Assembly: GCF_035650855.1 (NCBI RefSeq)
Contig: NZ_DASRGV010000125.1
Span: 1-16,106, forward strand
Reading direction: 5' to 3'
DNA length: 16,106 nt
Source: Actinocrinis sp035650855
GTDB lineage: Bacteria > Actinomycetota > Actinomycetes > Streptomycetales > Catenulisporaceae
Below, piece by piece: positions 9,106-16,106 of this stretch. The position numbers and the translations under genes were made by a program. Numbering within the stretch: position 1 is the first letter of the stretch; the number at the start of each line of letters is the position of its first letter. The notes under the pieces are model-generated. The model had not been told where the DNA came from. It did not search any database and saw only the letters and a program-made list of their open reading frames with translations.

Positions 9106-10428
9106 ATGAGTGCACCGAAGATCACCGTCATCGGCACGGGCTACCTGGGCGCCACGCACGCGATCTGCATGGCTGTGCTCGGTTTCGACGTGCTCGGCGT
9201 CGACGTGGCGCAGGACAAGGTGGACCGGCTCAACGCCGGGCAGGTGCCGTTCTTCGAGCCGGGACTGCCCGAGCTGCTGGTCAAGGCCCTCGAGTCCGGC
9301 AAGCTGCGCTTCACCACCGACTACGCCGAGGCCGGCGCGTTCGGCGACGTGCACTTCGTGTGCGTCGGCACGCCGCAGCTCGCCGGCTCCAACGCGGCCG
9401 ACCTTCGTTATGTGGAGAGCGCCGTCACCGCGCTCGCGCCGCACCTGGACCGCCGCGTGCTCGTCGTCGGCAAGTCCACCGTGCCGGTCGGCACCGCGGG
9501 CCGGCTGACCGGCCTGCTGCGCGCGCTCGCGCCGGCGGGGGAGCAGGTCGAGCTGGCGTGGAACCCGGAATTCCTGCGCGAGGGCTTCGCCGTGGAGGAC
9601 ACGCTGCGGCCCGACCGGCTCGTCTTCGGCGTCGAGTCGCAGTGGGCCCAGGACCAGCTGCACACCGTCTTCGCGCCGATCATCGAGCAGGGCAGCCCGG
9701 TCGTGATCACCGACCTGAGCACCGCCGAGCTGGTGAAGGTGGCCGCGAACTCCTTCCTGGCCACCAAGATCTCCTACATCAACGCGATGGCGGAGGTCTG
9801 CGAGGCCACCGGCGCGGACGTGCACCAGCTGGCCGAGGCGCTGTCCTACGACTCCCGGATCGGCGGCCGCTTCCTGCGCCCCGGACTCGGCTTCGGCGGC
9901 GGCTGCCTGCCCAAGGACATCCGCGCCTTCGCCCACCGCGCCGAGGAACTGGGCGTCGGCCAGGCCGTGGCCTTCCTGCACGAGGTGGACGCCATCAACC
10001 GGCGCCGCCGCTCCCGCACCGTCGACCTGGTCCGCGAACTGGCCGGAGGCTCGCTACGCGGCGCCAGGATCGCCGCGCTCGGCGCCGCGTTCAAGCCGGA
10101 CTCGGACGACATCCGGGACGCACCGGCCCTCGACGTCGCCCGCATGCTCCAAGAAGGCGGCGCGAAGGTGCGCGTCTACGACCCGGAGGCGCTGGAGAAC
10201 GCCCGCCGCGCCTACCCGAACCTGGAATACGCGCACAGCACGCTTGAGGCGGCGCGCGACGCCGACGTGGTGGTGCTGCTGACGGAGTGGACCGAGTTCC
10301 GCGAGATCGACCCGGCCGCGCTCGGCGACGTCGTCGCTCAGCGGAAGGTGGTGGACGGTCGCCACGCGCTCGATCCGGTTGCGTACCGCGCCGCGGGCTG
10401 GGAGTACCGCGCCCTGGGACGTCCGTAG
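9106..10428 (+). CDS. UDP-glucose 6-dehydrogenase / GDP-mannose dehydrogenase family protein
   Basis: A 440-residue cytoplasmic enzyme starting with ATG at 9106, preceded by GAGGGGAGAG at good spacing. The N-terminal Rossmann domain has GTGYLG (10-15) and the acidic VDVAQDKV. KSTVPVGT (123-130) and NPEFLREG (153-160) are family landmarks. The central helical domain contains ELVKVAANSFLATKISYINAMAE (209-230 region; Lys211, Asn215, Lys221). The catalytic cysteine is Cys267 in FGGGCLPKD, and the C-terminal UDP-binding domain contains GAAFKPDSDDIRDAPA. Family members oxidise the C6 hydroxyl of a nucleotide sugar to a carboxylate with two NAD+, supplying UDP-glucuronate for wall polymers or glycosylation. 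All catalytic residues are present. UDP-glucose rather than GDP-mannose is the more likely substrate, but sequence reading does not settle it. The gene seems monocistronic and converges on the globin gene. Confidence 0.92.
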   Translation: MSAPKITVIGTGYLGATHAICMAVLGFDVLGVDVAQDKVDRLNAGQVPFFEPGLPELLVKALESGKLRFTTDYAEAGAFGDVHFVCVGTPQLAGSNAADLRYVESAVTALAPHLDRRVLVVGKSTVPVGTAGRLTGLLRALAPAGEQVELAWNPEFLREGFAVEDTLRPDRLVFGVESQWAQDQLHTVFAPIIEQGSPVVITDLSTAELVKVAANSFLATKISYINAMAEVCEATGADVHQLAEALSYDSRIGGRFLRPGLGFGGGCLPKDIRAFAHRAEELGVGQAVAFLHEVDAINRRRRSRTVDLVRELAGGSLRGARIAALGAAFKPDSDDIRDAPALDVARMLQEGGAKVRVYDPEALENARRAYPNLEYAHSTLEAARDADVVVLLTEWTEFREIDPAALGDVVAQRKVVDGRHALDPVAYRAAGWEYRALGRP

Positions 10429-10434
10429 CCGAGC

Positions 10435-10456
10435 TCGGCGAATCCGGCCCCGCCGA
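10435..10456. terminator. possible short hairpin between convergent genes
   Basis: TCGGCG at 10435-10440 can pair with CGCCGA at 10451-10456 around a 10-nt loop, in the 67-bp space between the dehydrogenase and globin stop codons. The stem is short and lacks a U-tract, so this is only a weak terminator candidate. Confidence 0.25.
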
Positions 10457-10495
10457 ACCCGCACGAGAGCCAGTCTCAGCGAAGTCCGGGTGCCG

Positions 10496-10897
10496 CTACT
10501 CGGCGTTGACCATGAAGTGCGCGGCCCGCTCCAAGTACTGCCAGAGCTCGGTCTCGTCCGCCCCGGGCAGCTTCAGCGAGCGCACCGCCTCGGCCATGTG
10601 ATGCAGCCACAGATCCCGGGCCCGGGCGTCGACCCGGAACGGCGCGTGGCGCATCCGCAAGCGCGGGTGCCCACGCGTCTCGCTGTACGTCGACGGGCCG
10701 CCCCAGTACTGGATCAGGAACAGGGTCAGCCGCTCCTCGGCCGGGCCCAGATCCTCCTCCGGGTACAGCGCCCGAAGCTCCTGGTCCTCGGCGACGCCCT
10801 CGTAGAAGCGGTGCACCAGCGCCCGGAAGGTCGGCTCGCCGCCGACCCTGGAGTAAAACGGCTCCGGTTCTCCGCGCGGAATGCTCACCTGCGTCAC
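10496..10897 (-). CDS. group II truncated haemoglobin (trHbO type)
   Basis: A 133-residue protein starting with GTG at 10897, with AGGA about 7 nt upstream. Haem-pocket landmarks are visible: FYSRVGGEPTF near the N-terminus, Tyr32 at the likely B10 position in HRFYEGV, YWGGP (64-68), proximal His84 in RMRHAPF, and Trp97 in RDLWLHH, matching the invariant G8 tryptophan of group II truncated globins. These cytoplasmic globins bind O2 or NO and are linked to NO or peroxide detoxification or low-oxygen metabolism. A TAGGAT box at 10904-10909 (minus strand) ends 6 nt before the GTG. The message could therefore be leaderless instead of using the AGGA inside the same box. The gene stands alone between a convergent dehydrogenase and the regulator gene, which is transcribed in the same direction from further upstream. 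Confidence 0.9.
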   Translation of the reverse strand: MTQVSIPRGEPEPFYSRVGGEPTFRALVHRFYEGVAEDQELRALYPEEDLGPAEERLTLFLIQYWGGPSTYSETRGHPRLRMRHAPFRVDARARDLWLHHMAEAVRSLKLPGADETELWQYLERAAHFMVNAE

Positions 10898-10999
10898 CCG
10901 ACCATCCTAATGCCGCGCCACGCCGTGATCTTCGGCGCGGCAGCCCGGCCGGTCCTCCGCGAAAACCCCAGCAACCCCAGCCTTGAGCGGCTCAGTCCT

Positions 11000-11992
11000 T
11001 TAACTCAGCCAGCCGCGATGGCAGGCCTGCCAGCCGAGCTGCAACCGCGTGCTCACGCGCGCCAGGTCCATCATGTGCGCCACCCGCCGCTGCACGGTGC
11101 GCAGGCCGAGGCCGAGCTGCTTGGCGATCGCCGCGTCCGTCGCGCCGACCATGAGCAGCGAGAGGATCCGCAGATCCAGGCCGGTCGGCTCGGTCTCGGG
11201 GACGTCGAGCTCGATCCCGCTGGGCTCCACGAGGCGTACCGGCACCGCGCGGTCCCACACCGATTCGTACAGCCCCATCAGCAGCCTGATCAGGCCGGGG
11301 GCGCGCACGAACATCGCGGAGGGCTCGCCGCCGTCCGGGTTCGTGCCGTCGCTCAGCGGCACCAGCGCGACCGCGCGGTCCGCGATCACCAGTTTCGTGG
11401 GCACCCGCTCCACCACCCGGCACAGCTGCTGGTGCTTCATATGCGCCATCAGGCCCTCGAAGGCGCCCGGGCGATCCAGCATCGCGTGCTCGACGATGAC
11501 GTGGTACCGCACGCCGCGGTTGATGGCCTGCTCCTCGGCCGCGCTCTCGCCCGGCGCGACCACCTCGTGGCTGGCCTCTGACATGACGTGCAACTCGGCG
11601 GTCGCGGCCATTTGGACTTGCTCGAAGCGATGCCGCACCGCGTGCGCGCCAATCACCACTTCCACCAGATCGCGCGCGGAGCTGTCCGCGCTCGCGCTGC
11701 GGTACGCCTCGGCCAGCGATGCCAGGCCGAGCTCGGCGCGGTACAACGCGTGCCGCTGCTCAGCCAGCAGCGCCCCCAGAGCCACAGCTGGCGGAGCGGC
11801 CACATAGCGCTCCCGCGGCCCGGTCTGCTTCGTCACCAGTCCCAGCTCGGCCAGCTGCGTGAGCGCCTTACGCACCTCGGCCCGCGGCAGCCCGGTCCGC
11901 TCGACAAGCCCGGCAGTACTGCCGGACCCCGCAGTCACCAGATCCTGGTAGACACGCTCCGCCGTCGGATCGAGGCCGAGTATGCCGAACAC
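11000..11992 (-). CDS. two-HTH transcriptional regulator (TrmB-like N-terminus, LuxR-type C-terminus)
   Basis: A 330-residue protein starting with GTG at 11992, preceded by GAGGGG at about 7 nt. Residues 1-65 look like a winged helix of the TrmB/MarR kind (AERVYQDLVTAGSGSTAGLVERTGLPRAEVRKAL, then LAELGLVTK and a basic wing). The middle (about 110-245) resembles a ligand- or signal-sensing domain with mixed strands and helices (VRYHVIVEHAMLDRPGAFEGL, TKLVIADRAVALVPLSD). Residues 268-325 are a LuxR/GerE-type helix-turn-helix (DLRILSLLMVGATDAAIAKQLGLGLRTVQRRV). There is no receiver domain, so phosphorylation control is unlikely. This architecture is frequent in streptomycetes, and its targets are usually unknown. 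It is divergent from groES across a 372-bp region. A GATAAT sequence on the minus strand at 12082-12087 is a possible -10 element. Confidence 0.85.
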   Translation of the reverse strand: MFGILGLDPTAERVYQDLVTAGSGSTAGLVERTGLPRAEVRKALTQLAELGLVTKQTGPRERYVAAPPAVALGALLAEQRHALYRAELGLASLAEAYRSASADSSARDLVEVVIGAHAVRHRFEQVQMAATAELHVMSEASHEVVAPGESAAEEQAINRGVRYHVIVEHAMLDRPGAFEGLMAHMKHQQLCRVVERVPTKLVIADRAVALVPLSDGTNPDGGEPSAMFVRAPGLIRLLMGLYESVWDRAVPVRLVEPSGIELDVPETEPTGLDLRILSLLMVGATDAAIAKQLGLGLRTVQRRVAHMMDLARVSTRLQLGWQACHRGWLS

Positions 11993-12176
11993 CGTCTATC
12001 CCCTCGTCAGCAGGTCTGCATGATCCGTGCCCGATTTGGCGGCGCGGATGCGTCTACCTCGCGTGTCTTTGTGCGTCCATGATTATCCGCCGCCGAAGCT
12101 GTTCTATGACGCGGGCTCACGTTCGCCAAGATCAGCGGCCGGTCCGCCGCCGAGGCGCAGTCGGCGTGTCCCGGTT
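11993..12176. other. left part of the divergent regulator/groES control region
   Basis: No coding region could be supported here on either strand. It contains the ribosome site and a possible -10 (GATAAT, minus strand, 12082-12087) for the regulator gene. The rest of the intergenic region to 12364 holds the groES promoter, two CIRCE operators and the groES leader, listed separately. Confidence 0.5.
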
Positions 12177-12203
12177 TTGGCACTCGGGTTGACCGAGTGC
12201 CAG
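12177..12203. promoter_or_regulatory. CIRCE element 1 (HrcA operator) of groESL
   Basis: TTGGCACTC, a 9-nt spacer, then GAGTGCCAG. This matches the CIRCE rule TTAGCACTC-N9-GAGTGCTAA with the G/C variants usual in actinobacteria; only the outermost base pair is imperfect. The spacer contains the -35 hexamer of the groES promoter, so HrcA bound here would block RNA polymerase. Confidence 0.9.
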
Positions 12204-12218
12204 CGGGAGTCATAACCT
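12189..12218 (+). promoter_or_regulatory. groES housekeeping-type promoter
   Basis: TTGACC at 12189-12194 and TAACCT at 12213-12218 are separated by 18 bp, close to the sigma-HrdB/sigma-70 consensus. Transcription would start near 12225, inside the left arm of the second CIRCE, giving a leader of about 140 nt. Confidence 0.75.
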
Positions 12219-12223
12219 GCCGA

Positions 12224-12250
12224 TTGGCACTCTCGCCGTGAGTGTGCCAA
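12224..12250. promoter_or_regulatory. CIRCE element 2 (HrcA operator) of groESL
   Basis: TTGGCACTC, 9 nt, then GTGTGCCAA, with one mismatch between arms. It begins at the predicted transcription start, so it is carried in the 5' end of the transcript as well as acting as a DNA operator. Together with the first CIRCE it brackets the -10 element. Confidence 0.85.
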
Positions 12251-12364
12251 TGCCACCCCGTCCCCCTGGCACCCGCGACGACAGGCGTGGACGGTGGCCC
12301 TAAGTCGACCGGCGGGGCGGTGTTCCCGCCGTCAGTGAATGTCTCCGAAGGAGAGGTCACGACC

Positions 12365-12661
12365 GTGGCTACCGTTGCCATCAAGCCGCTTGAGGACCGC
12401 GTCGTCGTCAAGCCGCTGGACGCCGAGCAGACCACCGCCTCCGGCCTGGTCATCCCGGACACCGCGAAGGAGAAGCCGCAGGAGGGCGTCGTCCTGGCCG
12501 TGGGCCCGGGCCGCTTCGAGGACGGCCAGCGCCTCCCGCTCGACGTCAAGGAAGGCGACGTCGTCCTGTACTCCAAGTACGGCGGTACCGAGGTCAAGTA
12601 CAACGGCGAGGAGTACCTCGTCCTGTCGGCGCGCGACCTGCTCGCCGTCGTCAACAAGTAG
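12365..12661 (+). CDS. groES: co-chaperonin GroES
   Basis: A 98-residue protein beginning MATVAIKPLEDRVVV. GTG at 12365 is chosen as start because AAGGAGAGG lies 8 nt upstream and the protein then begins where GroES proteins usually do. The open frame extends 41 codons further upstream, but that stretch would be translated from the operator region and has no GroES likeness. The mobile loop (TTASGLVIPDTAKEKPQEG, around residues 23-41), VGPGR, and the conserved VLYSKYGGTEVKYNGEEYLVLSARD end are all present. GroES forms a heptameric lid on GroEL, closing the folding chamber. It is first in an operon with groEL, under HrcA/CIRCE heat-shock control. Confidence 0.97.
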   Translation: MATVAIKPLEDRVVVKPLDAEQTTASGLVIPDTAKEKPQEGVVLAVGPGRFEDGQRLPLDVKEGDVVLYSKYGGTEVKYNGEEYLVLSARDLLAVVNK

Positions 12662-12684
12662 CAGGCGCCCGCGCAGCCAGCCGT

Positions 12685-12736
12685 GAAGGCCGCGTTCCGC
12701 AAGCCCCGCTCGGACGGGCGGCGGGGCGCGGCCTTC
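12685..12736 (+). terminator. long stem-loop between groES and groEL (attenuator, processing or stabilising element)
   Basis: GAAGGCCGCG at 12685-12694 pairs perfectly with CGCGGCCTTC at 12727-12736, and CCCCGC at 12704-12709 pairs with GCGGGG at 12721-12726. The result is a two-part hairpin with an internal bulge and an 11-nt loop. No U-tract follows. It may partly terminate transcription or protect and process the groES message, giving more GroES than GroEL. Its position 23 nt after the groES stop fits this. Confidence 0.55.
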
Positions 12737-12839
12737 CGCGCCTGACGCGCGCACGTCCGACCGGCCGGCCACCAGGCCCGGCGGAGCGACCAGGTTCGCT
12801 GTTCCACCAACCCAGGCTTAGAAGGGACGCTTGGCACTC

Positions 12840-14457
<1,618 letters not shown>

Positions 14458-14459
<2 letters not shown>

Positions 14460-14509
14460 TCGCAGTGACCAGTCACAGTCATTAGTCACAGTTACCAGTC
14501 ACGGCTCCC
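14458..14509 (+). repeat. four tandem 13-bp repeats overlapping the groEL stop codon
   Basis: Successive 13-mers are AGTCGCAGTGACC, AGTCACAGTCATT, AGTCACAGTTACC and AGTCACGGCTCCC. The first begins within the TAG stop (14457-14459). The core AGTCAC is intact in copies 2-4. The repeats lie between groEL and the terminator and do not encode protein. Confidence 0.75.
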
Positions 14510-14526
14510 CGCGACAGTAACTGAGC

Positions 14527-14578
14527 ACGACGGGACTCCCGTAGCCACTGAACCTGGTGGCTACGGGAGTCCCGTCGT
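14527..14578. terminator. strong bidirectional terminator between groEL and whiD
   Basis: A perfect 22-bp inverted repeat: arms 14527-14548 and 14557-14578 with an 8-nt loop (14549-14556). It sits between the convergent groEL and whiD stop codons and can fold in transcripts from either side. Only two further T residues follow on the plus strand, which is normal for actinobacterial terminators lacking a U-tract. Confidence 0.9.
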
Positions 14579-14596
14579 TTCCGCGCTGCTATTCCG

Positions 14597-15172
14597 TTAC
14601 GCCTTAACGAGCGGCTTGGTCTTCTTACGCGGGGCCGGCTTGCTCGGCGACTTCTTCGGTGCGTTCGTGGCGGCGGCCTTGGTCTTGGGAGCCGCGGCTG
14701 CCACGACCCCGCCGGCCATTCGCTTGCGCCGCGGTGTCGACTCGAATGCAGCGGCCTCGTCGCCGGCGCCGTTCGCCGCCGGCTCCTTCGCCTGGACCTG
14801 GTCCTGCATCGCCTTCTCGCGCAGCAGCTTCTCCTTCAGCTTCTCCTGCCGCGCCCGCGCCTCCTTCTGCCGGGCCGCCTGTGCCCGTGCGAGCGCCTTC
14901 TGCCGCGCGTGATGCTCCTCGCGTTCCTCCTCCGTCATGCCGCCCCAGACGCCGTACGGCTCGCGCACCTTCAGCGCGTGGTCCGCGCACGGTATCTGCA
15001 CGGGGCAGTTCATGCAGATCTCCTTCGCCGCCATTTCTCGGCTCGATCGCGCCGCACCGCGCTCGCCCTCGGGGTGGAAGAAGAGCGAGCTGTCCTTGCC
15101 TCGGCACAGACCGCGCAGCTGCCAGTCCCACAGATCGGCGTTCGGGCCGGGGAGCCGTGAGAAATCGGCCAT
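14597..15172 (-). CDS. whiD: WhiB-family iron-sulfur regulator WhiD (WhiB3 orthologue) with long basic tail
   Basis: A 191-residue protein starting with ATG at 15172, preceded by AAGGAGGGA at 8 nt. Residues 1-88 are very close to WhiD/WhiB3: the N-terminal FSRLPGPNADLWDWQL, four [4Fe-4S] cysteines Cys23, Cys53, Cys56 and Cys62 (C...CxxC...C), and the GVWGG turn at 74-78. WhiD is needed for late spore maturation in Streptomyces coelicolor; the cluster senses NO/O2, and the protein acts by binding the primary sigma factor. As I recall, whiD neighbours bldM there, matching this layout. The oddity is the C-terminus. WhiD is normally about 110-130 residues, but here residues 84-130 form a highly charged helix (Glu/Arg/Lys/Gln, likely coiled coil). 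Residues 150-191 are a Lys/Ala/Pro-rich tail with SPSKPAPRKKTK-like motifs, resembling histone H1 or HU-type basic tails. The frame is clean to a TAA stop. Confidence 0.9.
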   Translation of the reverse strand: MADFSRLPGPNADLWDWQLRGLCRGKDSSLFFHPEGERGAARSSREMAAKEICMNCPVQIPCADHALKVREPYGVWGGMTEEEREEHHARQKALARAQAARQKEARARQEKLKEKLLREKAMQDQVQAKEPAANGAGDEAAAFESTPRRKRMAGGVVAAAAPKTKAAATNAPKKSPSKPAPRKKTKPLVKA

Positions 15173-15352
15173 CGCCGCTGTCCCTCCTTGTCGCCGGCGG
15201 CGCGTTCAGTGACAGTGCGCTCGCTCAGCGTGTCCGTTGTAAACCGCAGGTCATCCAGTGATTGGACGTGTCATGACAAGGCATTCCCCGGTAAGGGTGG
15301 AGTTGCCGGTACTGACGCCTATACCCACCTATTTGTTAGGTAAGGGAGCAGT
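15173..15352. other. divergent whiD / MerR-like gene control region
   Basis: 180 bp with the whiD ribosome site at its left end and AAGGGAG for the MerR-like gene at its right. It contains the 10-bp palindrome TGTCATGACA (15269-15278) and A/T-richer segments such as TATACCC and TTTGTTAGG near 15320-15340. No pair of -35 and -10 elements with correct spacing was convincing for either gene, which would fit use of alternative sigma factors or activators. Confidence 0.4.
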
Positions 15353-15715
15353 GTGTTCTCGACCTACGAACGGCCCAGTGCCGAGCCCCTGAACGGCCGA
15401 TGCCCCGCTGCCCCGACCTGCGATTTCGATGGAATCACCCCGTTGTGGCGAGAAGGTGCCAAAGGCCTTAACACCGGGTCACGGCACACCGGCCGGTACA
15501 CCCGTGAGGAGCTCGTGCTGCGCACCGGTGTCCCGCACGCCGCGCTGCGCGATCCGGACGGCGATCCGAACGGCGTCGGGCAGCACCGGCCCTACGCCGC
15601 CATCGACGTCGTGCGCCTCGCCGTGGTCGACCGCCTCGTGCGCTCTGGCGTGCCGGTGGCGCGCGCCGCCGCGCTGGTGCGAGCGGCGGAGAGCCGGGTG
15701 TCCGCCGCGGTTTGA
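15353..15715 (+). CDS. small MerR-like DNA-binding protein between whiD and bldM
   Basis: A 120-residue protein starting with GTG at 15353, with AAGGGAG 5 nt upstream. Residues 49-112 resemble the MerR helix-turn-helix plus second helix (YTREELVLRTGVPHAALR, HRPYAAIDVVRLAVVDRL, SGVPVARAAALVRAA). The wing region is unusual: where MerR proteins have RYYE and a hydrophobic turn, this has RDPDGDPNGVGQHRPY. There is no effector or dimerisation coiled coil after the DNA-binding domain. The first 45 residues are disordered-looking and contain a Cys pair (CPAAPTC, Cys17 and Cys23). It could be a small auxiliary regulator or an anti-repressor using a MerR fold. Its location between two developmental regulators suggests a role in sporulation, but no function can be assigned. 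It runs in the same direction as the bldM-like gene, with 374 bp between. Confidence 0.7.
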   Translation: MFSTYERPSAEPLNGRCPAAPTCDFDGITPLWREGAKGLNTGSRHTGRYTREELVLRTGVPHAALRDPDGDPNGVGQHRPYAAIDVVRLAVVDRLVRSGVPVARAAALVRAAESRVSAAV

Positions 15716-15859
15716 GCCGGTCAGGGCTTCCCAAATTCCGACGCCCGGGTCCAAACTGGGTCTGCAATAACAGCCCGTCACGATATCGTCACAAAACGTC
15801 CGTGCGCCGCCCCGCGCGGCCGGTCTCGATCCGCCGGTCGCCCGCCGTCCGGCGTGGCC
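15716..15859. other. upstream half of the bldM control region
   Basis: No gene could be supported. It contains GTCACGATATCGTCAC at 15777-15792, a near-perfect 16-bp palindrome with central ACGATATCGT and one mismatched pair; equally it reads as two direct GTCAC repeats. A regulator-binding site is possible. The rest is G+C-rich without clear structure. The long untranscribed or leader region from here to 16089 fits a heavily regulated developmental gene. Confidence 0.45.
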
Positions 15860-15875
15860 TGCGCCGAGCGGGTGA
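15860..15875 (+). promoter_or_regulatory. exact match to the BldM homodimer binding site
   Basis: TGCGCCGAGCGGGTGA satisfies every fixed position of TGnnCCGnnCGGGTGA, the site I recall for BldM homodimers (group I targets) in Streptomyces. It lies 63 bp upstream of the -35 element of the sigma-BldN-type promoter and about 98 bp before the expected transcription start. It therefore suggests autoregulation of bldM. Confidence 0.6.
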
Positions 15876-15938
15876 ACGGACTTTCGCCGAAAACTCGATC
15901 TTGAGCTGCGACTGTCCCGAAATCGCCACCCGATTGTG

Positions 15939-15966
15939 CGTAACGCTTTCGGGTGACGGTCGTTGA
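15939..15966 (+). promoter_or_regulatory. sigma-BldN-type promoter of the bldM-like gene
   Basis: CGTAAC at 15939-15944, exactly 16 bp, then CGTTGA at 15961-15966: an exact match to the promoter consensus known for the ECF sigma factor BldN, whose classical target is bldM promoter P1. Transcription would start near 15973, giving a leader of about 117 nt. The spacer also contains CGGGTGA, the half-site of the BldM motif. Confidence 0.8.
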
Positions 15967-16089
15967 GTCAGTGCGTAGGGGGCCGGAACCCCCCACCCGG
16001 CGGGCCGTCCCACCGGTTTCCGGCCCCACTCGCGTCAATTCCCGGCATTGCCTGACAGCAGCAGGTATCCACAGTGCGTGGAGGCACAT

Positions 16090-16106
16090 ATGACGTCCAT
16101 CCTGGT
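16090..16106 (+). CDS. bldM: start of a BldM-like response regulator (3' end outside window)
   Basis: Only the first 17 bases are present: ATG at 16090 preceded by GGAGG at 5 nt spacing, encoding MTSIL and the first two bases of a Val codon. BldM begins MTSVLV in Streptomyces as I recall. The short sequence alone would prove nothing. The call rests on the whiD neighbour, the exact sigma-BldN promoter and the BldM-site match upstream. BldM is an atypical response regulator that controls the aerial-hyphae-to-spore programme as homodimer or as heterodimer with WhiI. Confidence 0.7.

Noticed and set aside
12242..12364. 41-codon upstream extension of GroES
   Set aside because: It starts inside the second CIRCE operator, has no GroES likeness, and GTG at 12365 has a strong ribosome site.
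12007..12837. 276-codon minus-strand open frame across the groES region
   Set aside because: It runs over both CIRCE elements, the promoter and groES; composition is unlike the real proteins.
15225..15275. Two GTGTC/GACAC motifs in the whiD upstream region as possible WhiA sites
   Set aside because: The pentamer is too short; two occurrences in 180 bp of such DNA are close to chance, and no further WhiA context was seen.

Overview
The window is very G+C-rich, uses GTG and TTG starts freely, and carries WhiB-type and BldM-type developmental genes. It therefore looks like chromosome from a sporulating, mycelial actinobacterium in or near Streptomyces (Streptomycetales or Catenulisporales). Genus cannot be fixed from the sequence alone. 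No transposase, integrase, phage gene, CRISPR array or rRNA was seen; this is core chromosome rather than an island.

Layout. Positions 1-548 hold the 3' end of a secreted carbohydrate-binding protein (Ser/Pro linker plus C-terminal module). Convergent to it, on the minus strand, are a lipoprotein (553-1440), a small single-pass membrane protein (1689-2234) and tRNA-Arg(UCU) (2283-2355). A plus-strand block follows: two overlapping dynamin-like GTPases (2670-6046), ettA (6155-7819), a hot-dog thioesterase (7824-8279), a conserved unknown protein (8346-9005) and a UDP-glucose/GDP-mannose dehydrogenase (9106-10428). A minus-strand truncated haemoglobin (10496-10897) and a TrmB/LuxR-like regulator (11000-11992) come next. 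Then come groES-groEL1 with two CIRCE operators, a strong bidirectional terminator, whiD on the minus strand, a small MerR-like gene, and the first 17 bases of a gene that looks like bldM at the right edge.

How the parts fit. The right end is a developmental control locus. whiD and bldM flank a small MerR-like regulator. The bldM leader carries an exact match to the sigma-BldN promoter (CGTAAC-N16-CGTTGA) and, 63 bp upstream of it, an exact match to the BldM homodimer site as I recall it (TGnnCCGnnCGGGTGA), which suggests feedback. The GTPase pair resembles the DynA/DynB proteins that support sporulation septa. Its first gene carries a TTA leucine codon, as does the unknown gene at 8346, so both could depend on the developmental tRNA bldA. 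groES-groEL shows classical HrcA/CIRCE control.

Most unusual items: a roughly 100-residue coiled-coil plus histone-H1-like tail on WhiD, the BldM-site plus sigma-BldN-promoter arrangement, a consensus DnaA box and a perfect 16-bp palindrome before a probably leaderless ettA, TTA codons in two genes, and four tandem 13-bp repeats beginning at the groEL stop codon. I did not find a wholly new multi-gene system.
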